Source: Thermoplasmata archaeon UBA61 | GTDB taxonomy: Archaea > Thermoplasmatota > Thermoplasmata > Lutacidiplasmatales > UBA184 | Reading direction: 5' to 3' | Length of the DNA stretch: 64,000 nt | Assembly (NCBI GenBank): GCA_002503985.1 | Contig: DASW01000008.1 | Location: 326,534 to 390,533, forward strand | In this document: piece after piece, positions 25,586 through 34,600 of the stretch | How the letters are laid out: each line of letters begins with the position of its first letter | Numbering within the stretch: position 1 is the stretch's first letter | The notes under the pieces: generated by a model | What the model was told of the DNA's origin: nothing | Seen by the model: the letters and a program-made list of their open reading frames with translations, nothing else | Databases searched by the model: none | Program-made: the position numbers and the translations under genes

Positions 25586-27364
25586 TCAGGCGGCGGCTTC
25601 GTAGTAGTACTCCCCCTTCGCCCGTTGTTCCCGGTCGAGGACGGAACCCTCCCGGTTGATACGGGGTCTTAGCGTCTCCGCGTCGCGGCGGAATGTGATG
25701 TCAACCGTCCGAAGCAGGCGGTTCATCCCCTCGCGCATCGGGAACGGCCCGTCGCCACGGCCCTGCGAGCCATCGGAAGTCTCCAAACGGAAGGTCATCA
25801 ACGCGTCGCAGGCGAGGTCGAGGAAGTAGACGTCGTGGTCGACCACGAGGGCGCTCACGGCCTGCCGCTCGACCTGCCGCCGAAGGAGCCGGGCCATCGA
25901 CATCCTCTCGTCGGCGTCTAGGTACGCGGACGGCTCGTCCAGGAGATAGAGCGTCGCAGGTCGGGCGAGCGCGAGAGCGACCGCGGCCCGCTGGAGCTCC
26001 CCTCCTGAAAGGTCGGTCAGCGCCACATCGAGCACCTCGTCCAGGTGGAGGCCGGGGACGAGCTCGCGCTCGAACAGCTTACCGTCGAACGTCGGGTCGC
26101 CCACGAGCGCGTTCGAGCGTTCCCGGAGGCTCGCCGGTTGCGAGGCCTTGAGGTACTGGGGCTTGTAACTCACGGTCACCCCCTTCGGAGGGGTGCCGCT
26201 CGTGGGAGTTTCCACGCCCGCTAGCATCCGCACGAACGTCGTCTTCCCGGTCGCGTTGGGGCCGACGACCCCGACGGTCTCCCCCTTCGCGAGGGCCCCT
26301 GCCCCCACCGAGAGCCGGAACTTGGAGAACTCCTTCTCGAGCGCGGGGAACTCGACCAGGAGGTTCTGGCGCACCGTCGGCTTCGGCGGGTGCGCGACGA
26401 AGCGCACCGGCTCCGTTCGGAACCGGACGTTCTCGTCCTTCAGGTAACCGGTGAGGTAGGTGTTGATCGCCGACCGCATGGGGATCGGGTGGCTGATCAC
26501 CCCGAAGGCGGCGGACTCTCCGTAGATGAGGTGGGCCTGGTCGGCGAGGTAGTCGAGGAGGCCGAGGTCGTGCTCCACCACGATGACGCTCTTCGTCTCC
26601 CCGAGCCGACGGAGGAGCCGGGCGACCTCGAGGCGGTGGACGATGTCGAGATAGCTCGACGGTTCGTCGATCAGATAGAAATCGGCGTCCGTCGCGAGCG
26701 TCCGGGCGATGGCGGCGAGCTGGAGCTCCCCTCCCGAGAGCTCTCCCAGACGTCGGTCCCCGCGGCCGCCGAGCCCGACCTCCTCGAGGATCGCGGCCGG
26801 CCGCCCTCCGGCCTGGGCGACGAACTCGAGGGCGGTCAACGACTCGTCCATGAGCCGGTCGACGTACTGCGGCTTGACGACGCTGCGAAGCTCGCCCTTC
26901 GCGACGCGCTCGAAGTGCGCGTGGAGCGAGGTCCCCCGGTAGTGGGAGAGGACGTGCGACCAATCCCCGGGATGCGCGTAGTCCCCGAGGTTCGGGACGT
27001 CGTCGCCCGCGAGGAGTCGGAGCGCCGTGGTCTTGCCCGTCCCGTTCGGACCCAAGAGGCCGGTGATCCCCCGGACCGGGGGCATGGGCAGTCGGTACAG
27101 GCGGAACCCGTTGTAGCCGTACCGGTGGACGATCTCCGACTCCTTCGCCTCGGGCGTGTTCAGGATCTTGATCGCATCAAAGGGACACTTGTGAACGCAG
27201 ATGCCGCACCCGATGCAGAGGCTCTCGGAGATGACCGGCTTCGAGTCGGGCCCTTCGATGATGCACTCCTGGCCCATCCGGACCGGAGGGCAGTAGGCCT
27301 GGCACTCCCACTGGCATTCCTTCGGGTGGCACCGGTCCCTCAGAAGGATCGCGATCCGAGTCAT
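25586..27364 (-). CDS. abce1: ABCE1/RLI ribosome recycling ATPase
   Basis: The 592-residue twin-ABC protein splits archaeal ribosomes after termination. The N-terminal domain has eight cysteines for two [4Fe-4S] clusters (CHPKECQWECQAYCPP and CIGCGICVHKCPF). ABC1 carries LLGPNGTGKTTALRLL, LSGGELQLAAIAR and DFYLIDEPSSYLD. ABC2 carries VVGPNATGKTTFVRML, LSGGELQRAAVALAL and LYLLDEPSAYLD. It starts at ATG 27364, 10 bp after the ATPase gene of an exporter-like ABC system, so it is read from the same long minus-strand unit, an unusual setting for an essential translation factor. Confidence 0.96.
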   Translation of the reverse strand: MTRIAILLRDRCHPKECQWECQAYCPPVRMGQECIIEGPDSKPVISESLCIGCGICVHKCPFDAIKILNTPEAKESEIVHRYGYNGFRLYRLPMPPVRGITGLLGPNGTGKTTALRLLAGDDVPNLGDYAHPGDWSHVLSHYRGTSLHAHFERVAKGELRSVVKPQYVDRLMDESLTALEFVAQAGGRPAAILEEVGLGGRGDRRLGELSGGELQLAAIARTLATDADFYLIDEPSSYLDIVHRLEVARLLRRLGETKSVIVVEHDLGLLDYLADQAHLIYGESAAFGVISHPIPMRSAINTYLTGYLKDENVRFRTEPVRFVAHPPKPTVRQNLLVEFPALEKEFSKFRLSVGAGALAKGETVGVVGPNATGKTTFVRMLAGVETPTSGTPPKGVTVSYKPQYLKASQPASLRERSNALVGDPTFDGKLFERELVPGLHLDEVLDVALTDLSGGELQRAAVALALARPATLYLLDEPSAYLDADERMSMARLLRRQVERQAVSALVVDHDVYFLDLACDALMTFRLETSDGSQGRGDGPFPMREGMNRLLRTVDITFRRDAETLRPRINREGSVLDREQRAKGEYYYEAAA

Positions 27365-27374
27365 GGATGACCCC

Positions 27375-28079
27375 CTAGGCCTCCCGAACGTCCTCGACGA
27401 CCGCGCCGTCCCGCATCGTAAGGTGGCGTCGGGCCCGACGCGCCACGTCCGGGTTGTGGGTCACGACCACCAGAGAGGCGTTCCGGTCCTGACGGACCCG
27501 CTCGAGGAGCGAGAGGATCGCCTGCGTGTTCCCCGAGTCGAGCTCGCCGGTCGGCTCGTCCGCGAGCAGGAGACCGGGTCGGTTGGCGAGCGCGCGCGCG
27601 ACGGCGACCCGCTGCTCCTCGCCTCCCGACAGCTGGTGGGGGAACGCCCGTTCCCGCCCCTGAAGGCCGACCTCCTCGAGGAGCTGGGACGCGCGGCGTG
27701 TCCGCTCGCCGCGGGGCACGCGCAGCGCGCGCATCGGTAGCTCGACGTTCTCTCGTGCGGTCAAGGTCGGCAGGAGGTAGAACCGCTGAAAGATGAACCC
27801 AACCCCCTCGAGGCGGAGGCGGGCCCGGGCCCGGTCGGACTTCTGGCCGACCGACTCGCTGTCCCAACGGACCTCGCCCGACGTCGGGCTGTCGAGGAGC
27901 CCCAGCAGGTTGAGGAGCGTTGTCTTACCGCAGCCGCTCGGCCCGGCGACCGAGACGAACTCCCCCGGGGGAATCGTCAGGTCGACGCCCCGCAGCGCCC
28001 GGACCTCCTCCGGACCGCCCGCCCCGTAGGTGCGGACGACCTGGGACAGCTCGATGGAGGGGACGCTCTTCTCGCTCAC
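27375..28079 (-). CDS. ABC transporter ATP-binding protein (MacB/LolD-like)
   Basis: A 234-residue ABC ATPase of the MacB/LolD/FtsE class. Walker A GPSGCGKTTLLNLL, Q-loop FIFQRFYLLP, signature LSGGEEQRVAVARAL and Walker B LLLADEPTGELD are present. GTG 28079 overlaps the stop of the upstream permease gene by 4 bp (GTGA), indicating translational coupling. With the two FtsX-type permeases it forms an exporter or mechanotransmission complex in the membrane; the substrate is unknown. Confidence 0.9.
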   Translation of the reverse strand: MSEKSVPSIELSQVVRTYGAGGPEEVRALRGVDLTIPPGEFVSVAGPSGCGKTTLLNLLGLLDSPTSGEVRWDSESVGQKSDRARARLRLEGVGFIFQRFYLLPTLTARENVELPMRALRVPRGERTRRASQLLEEVGLQGRERAFPHQLSGGEEQRVAVARALANRPGLLLADEPTGELDSGNTQAILSLLERVRQDRNASLVVVTHNPDVARRARRHLTMRDGAVVEDVREA

Positions 28080-29317
28080 CGCAACGCCTCCGATATCGGC
28101 ATCCGGAGCGCCGTTCGGGTCGCGACAGCGCCCGCGAGCAACGAGAGGCCCACGACCCCCGCGACCAGCTCGCCCAGGATCACGGGGTCGAAAACGGCGA
28201 GCTGCGCCGCCTCCTGGACGGCCGAGCTGGTCCAGGCCGCGAGCGCCTCGACGATCAGGTACCCTCCGATGACGCCGGCGGCCGCCCCCATGAGGGCGAG
28301 GGTCGCACCGTTCCACACGATCTCACCGGCGATCGACCGGCCCGAGATGCCGAGCGCGCGGCGGATCCCGATCGACCGTCGGTCTGCCTCCACACGACGC
28401 AGTAGGACGAGGGCGAGGAAAAGCAGGCCCACCGACAGGCCGACCGAAGAGAGCGCCAGGTAGAACCCCGTCAAGACCCCGCTCGCCGACTGGAGTTGCT
28501 GGGCCTCTTGCGTCAGCGAGCTGACCCCGTAGTAGGGGAAGAGCGCCTGCACCTCGTTCCGAAGGTCGTTGAGCGCGCTGGGGTTCGTGGCGATCGAACC
28601 GGTCGCGGCGACCTCGATCGTATCGACCGCGTCGGGCGCCACGGCGGACCCCCCCGCGTACCCCGTCATGGCCTGCAGGTCCGAGAGGGGAACGAGCACC
28701 GCGAACGCCCCGGTAGGTCCGAGGACCGTGGGGGGGACGCCGAACGTCCCCGTGACGTTGTAGGTCGTTCCGAGGCTGCGGTTCGCGACCGGGCTCAGGA
28801 CAAGCTGCTGGCCGACCGAAACACTGTGCGCCGCGGCGTAGGGAGTCGACACCAGCACGTCGTACGTCGCCGAGCCGGAGTAGGTTCCGTGCGCGAAGTG
28901 GACGTCGTCGGTGGGGTCTCCCAGCGGGAGGGGGGACGGGAAGAGCCCGGATTCGGTCGGCCCCAGCGTCGGGTAGAACTGGTCCGGGATCACCCCTTCG
29001 GCGAGGACCGGGGTCCCCCCGGAGTGGGTGAAGGCGTCGATCGTCACGCTGAGCACCGGGGACGCCGCCGTCACGCCGGGGATCGAGAGGATCTGGTCTG
29101 TGTAGTTGTGGGAGTGCGTGATCCCGTGGAGCCCGGCCGCGCTGACCACGATCTGGTAGCCCGCGTTCTGGAGGTTCGCGAGCTCGTGGGCGGAGACCCC
29201 GCCGCCCACGCTCACGAGGACCACCGGCAATGCCACGGCGGTGGCGATCGCCGCGACCGCGAGCACGAGCTGGAGCCGCGAGTGTCGTAGGGAGCGTCCC
29301 CGACCCCAGCCCATCAT
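28076..29317 (-). CDS. FtsX/MacB-like ABC permease (second of pair)
   Basis: The 413-residue permease has one N-terminal transmembrane helix (LVLAVAAIATAVALPVVLVS), a large extracellular MacB-like periplasmic core, and a C-terminal FtsX domain with three helices. Those are around LALSSVGLSVGLLFLALVLL, GATLALMGAAAGVIGGYLIV and LVAGVVGLSLLAGAVATRTAL. IGIRRALGISGRSI is the coupling segment contacted by the ATPase. It overlaps both neighbours by 4 bp, so the trio is tightly coupled. Confidence 0.88.
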   Translation of the reverse strand: MMGWGRGRSLRHSRLQLVLAVAAIATAVALPVVLVSVGGGVSAHELANLQNAGYQIVVSAAGLHGITHSHNYTDQILSIPGVTAASPVLSVTIDAFTHSGGTPVLAEGVIPDQFYPTLGPTESGLFPSPLPLGDPTDDVHFAHGTYSGSATYDVLVSTPYAAAHSVSVGQQLVLSPVANRSLGTTYNVTGTFGVPPTVLGPTGAFAVLVPLSDLQAMTGYAGGSAVAPDAVDTIEVAATGSIATNPSALNDLRNEVQALFPYYGVSSLTQEAQQLQSASGVLTGFYLALSSVGLSVGLLFLALVLLRRVEADRRSIGIRRALGISGRSIAGEIVWNGATLALMGAAAGVIGGYLIVEALAAWTSSAVQEAAQLAVFDPVILGELVAGVVGLSLLAGAVATRTALRMPISEALR

Positions 29318-30609
29318 GGGGCTCGGAGCTCCTCCGCGACGGGAAGCTGCATCGCCCGGGCCGCGGGTGCGACCGCGGCAACGAGCCCGACCGCGAGAAC
29401 GAGAAGGAGGCCGTCGAGCAGGATCCCCCCGTTGAACGAGACGAACGAGAACCCGGCCGGCAACCCCGCGAGGAGGCGGGTTAGGTAGAGGTTGAGACCG
29501 TAGGCGGTGGCGTACGCGATCGGAAGGCCGATCGCGAGCCCGAAGAAGGAGAGCAGGAGGGCTTCCTCCACGACCATCGACCCGACCGAAGGTCGGGAGT
29601 GTCCGATGGCCCTCAGGAGAGCGAGCTCGCGCGACCGGTCATCGACCGACATCTGGAGCACCGTCGTGGCGAAGAGGGCCGCCACGACGACCCCGATGAC
29701 GCCGATGAGCTCACCGAAGGTCCGGTAAAGGTTCACGACGTGCTGGATCGCCCCGAGGATGTTCGCGAGCGTGAAGACGGTCAGCTGCGGGAAGGCCGCC
29801 TCCAGCTGGCTCTGGTCGGAGTCGACGGCCGTGGGGTCGGTCAGATGGATGAGGACCAGGGACGCGTAGTCGGTCGTCGCGGTCGCGCTCTTGAGGATCT
29901 GTTGGAGCTCGGAGAGATAGACGAACCCGAGCAGGGCCGAGGGGATGAGCCAGAACGGGCCCGAGATGCCGACGACCCGGAACGCGGTCGCGTTCGCATA
30001 CCAACCCTCGAGCGCGGATTCGGAGGGGGGTTGCGCCGCTCCCAGCCACACGAGGTCGCCGACCCCCACGTGGAGCACCGTCGCGAGCCCCTGGTCGAGG
30101 ACGATCTCGTGCGTTTCCGGGCCGTTGTACAGACCCCCGCCGTAGTGAGGGTCGCCCGGCGCTGTGAACCCGGTCCCGTTGTACAGGTCCGGGGTCTGGA
30201 TGCCGGAGTTGTCCGAAGGGATCCAGCCCACCGTGCCGGAGTCGGTCGGCGACCAGCCGCCCGGCACCGAGCTTGAGTTCGCCGCGGACCAGAGCGAGGC
30301 GTTCCCGAAGACGAGGTCACTGACGAGCCAGGGGCTTGCGGTGGCCACGTTCGGGTCCACCGAAGGGATCCGACTGGCGAGAGCGTGAGCTCCCTGTATC
30401 GGCGGGAACTCTCCCGAAAGGATCGTCGTGTTGTCGCTGGCCGCGACCAGGTCGACCCCGCTTTCGCTCGCGAGCGTGGTGGCGCTCGTCTGGACCCCCG
30501 CCGACAGGGCGAGCAGCAGCACGACCAGTCCGACAGCGAGCCCGATGCCGAGCGAGGTCATGGCGGAGCGGCCCGGCCGCCGTCGGACGGCGTCCAGCGC
30601 GTAGCGCAC
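29314..30609 (-). CDS. FtsX/MacB-like ABC permease (first of pair)
   Basis: A 431-residue permease with the same plan as its downstream neighbour: N-terminal helix (TSLGIGLAVGLVVLLLALSAG), large exported domain, and C-terminal FtsX domain with the coupling stretch LALLRAIGHSRPSVGSMVVE. GTG 30609 is the start, 18 bp after the mptA stop. The pair probably forms a heterodimer with the 27.4-kb ATPase. No accessory membrane-fusion protein is encoded nearby, as expected without an outer membrane. Confidence 0.88.
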   Translation of the reverse strand: MRYALDAVRRRPGRSAMTSLGIGLAVGLVVLLLALSAGVQTSATTLASESGVDLVAASDNTTILSGEFPPIQGAHALASRIPSVDPNVATASPWLVSDLVFGNASLWSAANSSSVPGGWSPTDSGTVGWIPSDNSGIQTPDLYNGTGFTAPGDPHYGGGLYNGPETHEIVLDQGLATVLHVGVGDLVWLGAAQPPSESALEGWYANATAFRVVGISGPFWLIPSALLGFVYLSELQQILKSATATTDYASLVLIHLTDPTAVDSDQSQLEAAFPQLTVFTLANILGAIQHVVNLYRTFGELIGVIGVVVAALFATTVLQMSVDDRSRELALLRAIGHSRPSVGSMVVEEALLLSFFGLAIGLPIAYATAYGLNLYLTRLLAGLPAGFSFVSFNGGILLDGLLLVLAVGLVAAVAPAARAMQLPVAEELRAP

Positions 30610-30627
30610 GGTCGCCTCCGGGCCCCC

Positions 30628-31536
30628 TTACCGACCGTCCGAATGACGGAGCTCGCCGAGACTGACCTGATGGGAGGCCTCGACGTTGTACTTGTGGATC
30701 GACTCCTCGCTCACGGTGCTCGCGCGGACCTGCGTGGCGTCGGGAAGTGTGGGGAACCGGCTCGGCAGGCTCGCGAGCAGGTCCCGGAGGACGTCCTCCA
30801 CGAACTTCGGATGGCGGTGGGCGTCGAGGACGACCTGAGCTTCGTCCCCTCGTTTCAGGATTGCGTACGTCGGGCTCGACTGGGCGGCCTCGATGGCGGC
30901 GACCAGCTCGTCCGCCTCGACTTCGGTCGCGTCCGGGAGTTCGAACACGACGCGGGTTCGATTGCGCTGGTTGTGCGTGATCATCGGTAGGTCCTTGAGC
31001 GCCGGGTCCGCGAGGAGGGGGAACTCCTCCGTGAGGCGCCCCCGGCAGGTCTCCATCGCGCAGGGACACGCCGTCATGCCGACCGCCTCCGCTCCGACGG
31101 CGCGTGCCAGCGTCACGGAACCGTCCGCCCCGCGGGTGGCCCTCGCATCCGCGATGAGCATGTAGTCTTCGAAGCTCCGCTTCTCCTCGGAAATCCCTTT
31201 CCTCAGGAAGTACTCGGCCGACGCCTCCACGGAGGCTTCGGTCGCGTACGGGTGGCGGACCAGCAGCTCCCGGGCGATCGCGGAGCAGGCGGATTCCAAG
31301 CTCCCGACCGGTCGGGTGACCGTCTCGTCCACGACCTCGGCGAGGATCTCGGCGTTCCGGGAGAGGTCGGACCCCTTTCGCTCCGAGGGGAGGTCGACGG
31401 CCACATGGAACTCCACGGCCAGTGTGTGGGTCCCTTCCCGTCGTTCCACGGTCAGCGGCTTCCGGATTCTCGAAATGCCGACCGAGCGGAGGCGCAGGCG
31501 GCCTCGGTCGGGAGACATCGCGTGGATGTCGCGCAT
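30628..31536 (-). CDS. mptA: GTP cyclohydrolase MptA (GTP cyclohydrolase IV)
   Basis: The 302-residue enzyme converts GTP to 7,8-dihydroneopterin 2',3'-cyclic phosphate, the first step of archaeal (methano/tetrahydro)pterin synthesis. The tunnelling-fold signatures include TACPCAMETCRG, holding the metal-binding cysteine, and MITHNQRNRT. The ATG at 31536 lies about 25 bp from a CACTTAAGCG element on the minus strand, supporting leaderless expression. It heads the run mptA-permease-permease-ATPase-abce1. Confidence 0.92.
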   Translation of the reverse strand: MRDIHAMSPDRGRLRLRSVGISRIRKPLTVERREGTHTLAVEFHVAVDLPSERKGSDLSRNAEILAEVVDETVTRPVGSLESACSAIARELLVRHPYATEASVEASAEYFLRKGISEEKRSFEDYMLIADARATRGADGSVTLARAVGAEAVGMTACPCAMETCRGRLTEEFPLLADPALKDLPMITHNQRNRTRVVFELPDATEVEADELVAAIEAAQSSPTYAILKRGDEAQVVLDAHRHPKFVEDVLRDLLASLPSRFPTLPDATQVRASTVSEESIHKYNVEASHQVSLGELRHSDGR

Positions 31537-31639
31537 CGGCGACCCACCGGGGCGGCGCTTAAGTGAGTTGCCGGGGAGTCACCCTAGGGTTACTCGGGGC
31601 TCGCGCACCCTTATAGGCCCCCGGCCGGTGGAAGAGAGG

Positions 31640-32017
31640 ATGACCGACCCCGCCCCGCCTCCCGCGCCCGGCTCGACCCCGCCCGCGAACTTCGCCCCCG
31701 CGACCGAGGGGCCGTACGCGCAACGGGAGCAGTTGATCACCGAGAACCTGAAGCAGATCTTCGACCCCGAGATCCCGATGAACATCGTCGACCTCGGACT
31801 CATCTACGGATTCGAGTGGACCAACGACGCGGTGAAGCTCAAGATGACCCTGACCGCGGTCGGCTGCCCGGTGGCCGGCATCCTTGCGGAAGAGGTCAAG
31901 ATGGCCATCGAGAAGGTCCCGAACGTCAAGGCCGCGACGGTCGAGCTGATCTGGGACCCCCCCTGGAGCCCGGAGCGGATGAGCGATTTCGCCAAGCGCC
32001 AGTTCGGATACGTCTAG
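31640..32017 (+). CDS. MIP18/SufT-like Fe-S maturation factor (DUF59)
   Basis: The 125-residue protein contains a DUF59/MIP18 domain with the diagnostic DPEIPMNIVDLGLIYGFEW and, near the end, VELIWDPPWSPERMS, after a proline-rich N-terminal extension. SufT-type members help deliver iron-sulfur clusters to targets. The conserved cysteine is in GCPVAG. ATG 31640 has GAGAGG just upstream and a CTTATAGG box about 30 bp back. The suf genes are 10-16 kb away; a joint role is inferred. Confidence 0.88.
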   Translation: MTDPAPPPAPGSTPPANFAPATEGPYAQREQLITENLKQIFDPEIPMNIVDLGLIYGFEWTNDAVKLKMTLTAVGCPVAGILAEEVKMAIEKVPNVKAATVELIWDPPWSPERMSDFAKRQFGYV

Positions 32018-32044
32018 GGACGCCCGCGTGCCGACCGGTCGGCC

Positions 32045-32617
32045 ATGTCCTCTCTTCCCGGAATAACGGTGCGACCCGTCCGTTGGGGCGACTTCGATGA
32101 CCTCCGGGAGATGTACTTTCGATTGTACGACGAGCGCGCCGCGGGCGAGCCCATCGGGATCACCTTGTTCGCCGACCGCCCCTCCCTCGCCGACGAGGTG
32201 AGCTGGTTCGAGGGTCACTATCGGAGTGCGCTGGCCGGGGACGAGATCTTCCGGGTCGCGGAGCTCGATGGCCACGCGGTGGGCAGCTGCACGATCGGCC
32301 GGTTCGGCCCGGGTGGGACGTCCGAGATGTCCCATGTCGGCGAACTCGGGATCCTCGTCGGCCAGGCGCACCGTGGGAAGGGGGTCGGAACGGCTCTCCT
32401 CGAGCGGTGTCTCTGCGAGGCTCGCTCGAAGTTCGAGCTCGTCTACCTGACGGTGTTCTCGGTGAACACGACCGCCCAACAGCTCTATCGTCGGTTCGGG
32501 TTCACCGTGTGCGGTCATCTCCCGCGGGTCATCAAGCGGGGAGACCGGTACTTTGACGAGGAGCGAATGGTCCTCGACTTCTCGGTCGTCCCCGTTGGGA
32601 CCGGGTCGAAACATTAA
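32045..32617 (+). CDS. GNAT-family N-acetyltransferase (tandem copy 1)
   Basis: A 190-residue acetyl-CoA-dependent acyltransferase. The core GNAT motif A is visible as LGILVGQAHRGKGVGTALLE (acetyl-CoA pyrophosphate loop HRGKGVG), preceded by strand FRVAELDGHAVGSCTI and followed by LYRRFGFTVCGHLP. It begins 27 bp after the SufT-like gene and is probably co-transcribed. Its closest relative here is the next gene, so the pair is a tandem duplication. Substrate unknown; ribosomal-protein or small-molecule acetylation are both possible. Confidence 0.88.
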   Translation: MSSLPGITVRPVRWGDFDDLREMYFRLYDERAAGEPIGITLFADRPSLADEVSWFEGHYRSALAGDEIFRVAELDGHAVGSCTIGRFGPGGTSEMSHVGELGILVGQAHRGKGVGTALLERCLCEARSKFELVYLTVFSVNTTAQQLYRRFGFTVCGHLPRVIKRGDRYFDEERMVLDFSVVPVGTGSKH

Positions 32618-32642
32618 GGAAGCGCGCCCGTAGGGATTGGTG

Positions 32643-33215
32643 ATGTCCTCGCCCCAGGGCGTGACGATCCGGCCCCTTCGCTCCGAGGATTTCCACGACC
32701 TCAGCCGGGGGCTCGCACACATGTACGACGAGCTTGCCGCGGGCGAGTCTGTTTGGATCACGTTGCGGCACGTGCCTCCGTCGGAGGCCGACTACCGCAA
32801 GTGGTTCGACCGCCTGCTCGACGGGATGCGTACCGGCGAGTCGATCACCAACGTGGCCCAGGTGGACAGTCGTGCTGTGGGCCACTGCACCATTGAACGG
32901 GCGAGGCCTGGGCCGACCACCGAGCAGTCCCATGTCGGCGAACTGGGGATCCTGGTCCAGAAGGGACATCGAGGGACCGGAATCGGGGCCCGACTCCTGG
33001 AGCGGTCCCTAGACGAGGCTCGGCAGAAGTTCGACATCGTGTACCTCACCGTGTGGTCCAAGAACGTGGAAGCTCAGAGGCTCTATCGCAGGTTCGGGTT
33101 CACGCTGTGCGGGCACTTTCCCCATACCCTGAAGCGGAACGGCCAGTACTTCGACGAGGACCGGATGTTCCTCGCCCTCACGGACCCCCCTGGCCGGGCC
33201 GGAGCCAAGCGTTAA
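32643..33215 (+). CDS. GNAT-family N-acetyltransferase (tandem copy 2)
   Basis: This 190-residue paralogue of the previous gene shares SHVGELGILV, LLERSLDEARQKF and LYRRFGFTLCGHFP, with the loop HRGTGIG. The ATG at 32643 is preceded by in-frame TTG and GTG codons, but an AAACATTAAG element centred about 27-30 bp upstream favours leaderless translation from the ATG. It thus has its own promoter, unlike copy 1. Confidence 0.88.
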   Translation: MSSPQGVTIRPLRSEDFHDLSRGLAHMYDELAAGESVWITLRHVPPSEADYRKWFDRLLDGMRTGESITNVAQVDSRAVGHCTIERARPGPTTEQSHVGELGILVQKGHRGTGIGARLLERSLDEARQKFDIVYLTVWSKNVEAQRLYRRFGFTLCGHFPHTLKRNGQYFDEDRMFLALTDPPGRAGAKR

Positions 33216-33240
33216 ACGGCCGAGCCTATCGGCGGCGGGG

Positions 33241-33921
33241 ATGGCCGCGACCCAAGAATGGCGACGTGAGCTCGAGACCGAGCGCACGATGAAGAACGGG
33301 TTCATGGCCCAAGACCCGGAGTCCCCCTTCGTGGTCGGGCGGGTCCCGTTCCACGAGCTCCGCTACTTCCCCCCGGACCCGAAGTTCCGGGTGCGAGCGA
33401 CGCTCCAACGCCGGCCGACCCCCGAGGAGGCGTACCTTCGGACCAACCGGGACAACCAGGCGGTCATGCGGTACATCGGGGACCTCACGTTCGCGATCGG
33501 TGGCGAGCCGCTGCACCTTCGGCTCTACCATGCCGGAGAGGGTGTGGGGACGTCCGTCTTCGTGCCGTTCCGTGACCTCACGAGCGGACGGGAGAGCTAC
33601 GGTGCGGGACGCTACGTCATGCTCGAGCTCAACGAGGCCGACGAGTACGAGGTCGACTTCAACCGGGCGTTCAACCCCTACTGCGCGTACACGGACGACT
33701 TCGAATGCGCCTTCCCTCCGTCGGAGAACGACCTTCCTATCGCCATCCCTGCCGGCGAGAAGGCGTGGGCCGCCGACCGGGATCCGGAGGGCCCGTCGCG
33801 CGCGGTCGTCGGCCGAGCGCGACGTTCATCCCCCCCCTCGCCGGCCAAGCCCACGACCCTTCGGACGGGGAGACCGGCTCGACGGTCTACGGGTGGCCGA
33901 ACGCCCCGAAAATCCCGTTAA
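33241..33921 (+). CDS. DUF1684 family protein
   Basis: A 226-residue protein of the DUF1684 family, whose function is not established. Diagnostic stretches are YGAGRYVMLE, VDFNRAFNPYCAYTDDFECAF and PPSENDLPIAIPAGEK. The last 45 residues are arginine/proline-rich and probably not part of the domain; they overlap the 3' end of the convergent MarC gene by 35 bp, so the true protein may be functionally complete near residue 185. An ATG follows the GNAT copy 2 stop by 25 bp. Confidence 0.8.
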   Translation: MAATQEWRRELETERTMKNGFMAQDPESPFVVGRVPFHELRYFPPDPKFRVRATLQRRPTPEEAYLRTNRDNQAVMRYIGDLTFAIGGEPLHLRLYHAGEGVGTSVFVPFRDLTSGRESYGAGRYVMLELNEADEYEVDFNRAFNPYCAYTDDFECAFPPSENDLPIAIPAGEKAWAADRDPEGPSRAVVGRARRSSPPSPAKPTTLRTGRPARRSTGGRTPRKSR

Positions 33922-34522
33922 CGACGAACTGGACGCCCACCGCGGCGAGCAGAAGGCCGAGCACCCGGGTCATCGCCATGATCCCGGTCTTTCCGAGGTA
34001 ACGGAAGATCTTCTGGCCGTACCGCAGGATGAAGAATGCGAGCACGGTCGTCACCGCGATCGCGAGGAAGACCGCGGCCACCATGACCGGGTCGTCGCCG
34101 GCGCTCCCCTCGTAGATCATCACCGTCGAGATCGCGCCGGGGCCCGCGAGCAGCGGGATTCCCAGGGGGACCACCGCGATCTCGTCCCGGCGGGCGGCCG
34201 CCTCTTCCCGGTCCTCGTTCGTGAGCTTCGTCCGCGTGACCTCGCCGTGGAGCATGTCGTAGGCGACGATGAACAGCAGGATCCCGCCCGCGATCTCGAA
34301 CGCGGCGAGGGTGAGACCGAAAGCTTCGAAGAGGAATCGACCCACCAAGGCAAAGACCCCTAGGACCGAGCCGAGCACGATGACCGCGCGCCTTCGAACG
34401 ATCGACCGGTCGGCCTCGCTGAACCCGTCCGTCAGCGAGACGAAGAACGGGAGGGCCCCCAACGGGTCGACGAGGGCGAAGATCGTCACGAAGACCGCGA
34501 CGTAGACCAGAAAGGCCGCCAC
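33887..34522 (-). CDS. MarC family integral membrane protein
   Basis: The 211-residue protein has six predicted transmembrane helices and the MarC-family pattern: FALVDPLGALPFFVSLT near the N-terminus, FEIAGGILLFIVAYDML in the middle and VPLGIPLLAGPGAISTVM in the second half. MarC proteins were once linked to multiple antibiotic resistance, but the function is unresolved. It is convergent with, and overlaps, the DUF1684 gene. Confidence 0.88.
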   Translation of the reverse strand: MAAFLVYVAVFVTIFALVDPLGALPFFVSLTDGFSEADRSIVRRRAVIVLGSVLGVFALVGRFLFEAFGLTLAAFEIAGGILLFIVAYDMLHGEVTRTKLTNEDREEAAARRDEIAVVPLGIPLLAGPGAISTVMIYEGSAGDDPVMVAAVFLAIAVTTVLAFFILRYGQKIFRYLGKTGIMAMTRVLGLLLAAVGVQFVVNGIFGAFGHP

Positions 34523-34600
34523 TCGTCTCGCCCCCGTGGGCGGGAAGCACCGGGGGCCTTCAATCCTCCGCCGTACTGGCGGAAGCGGCCCACCGGGGGC

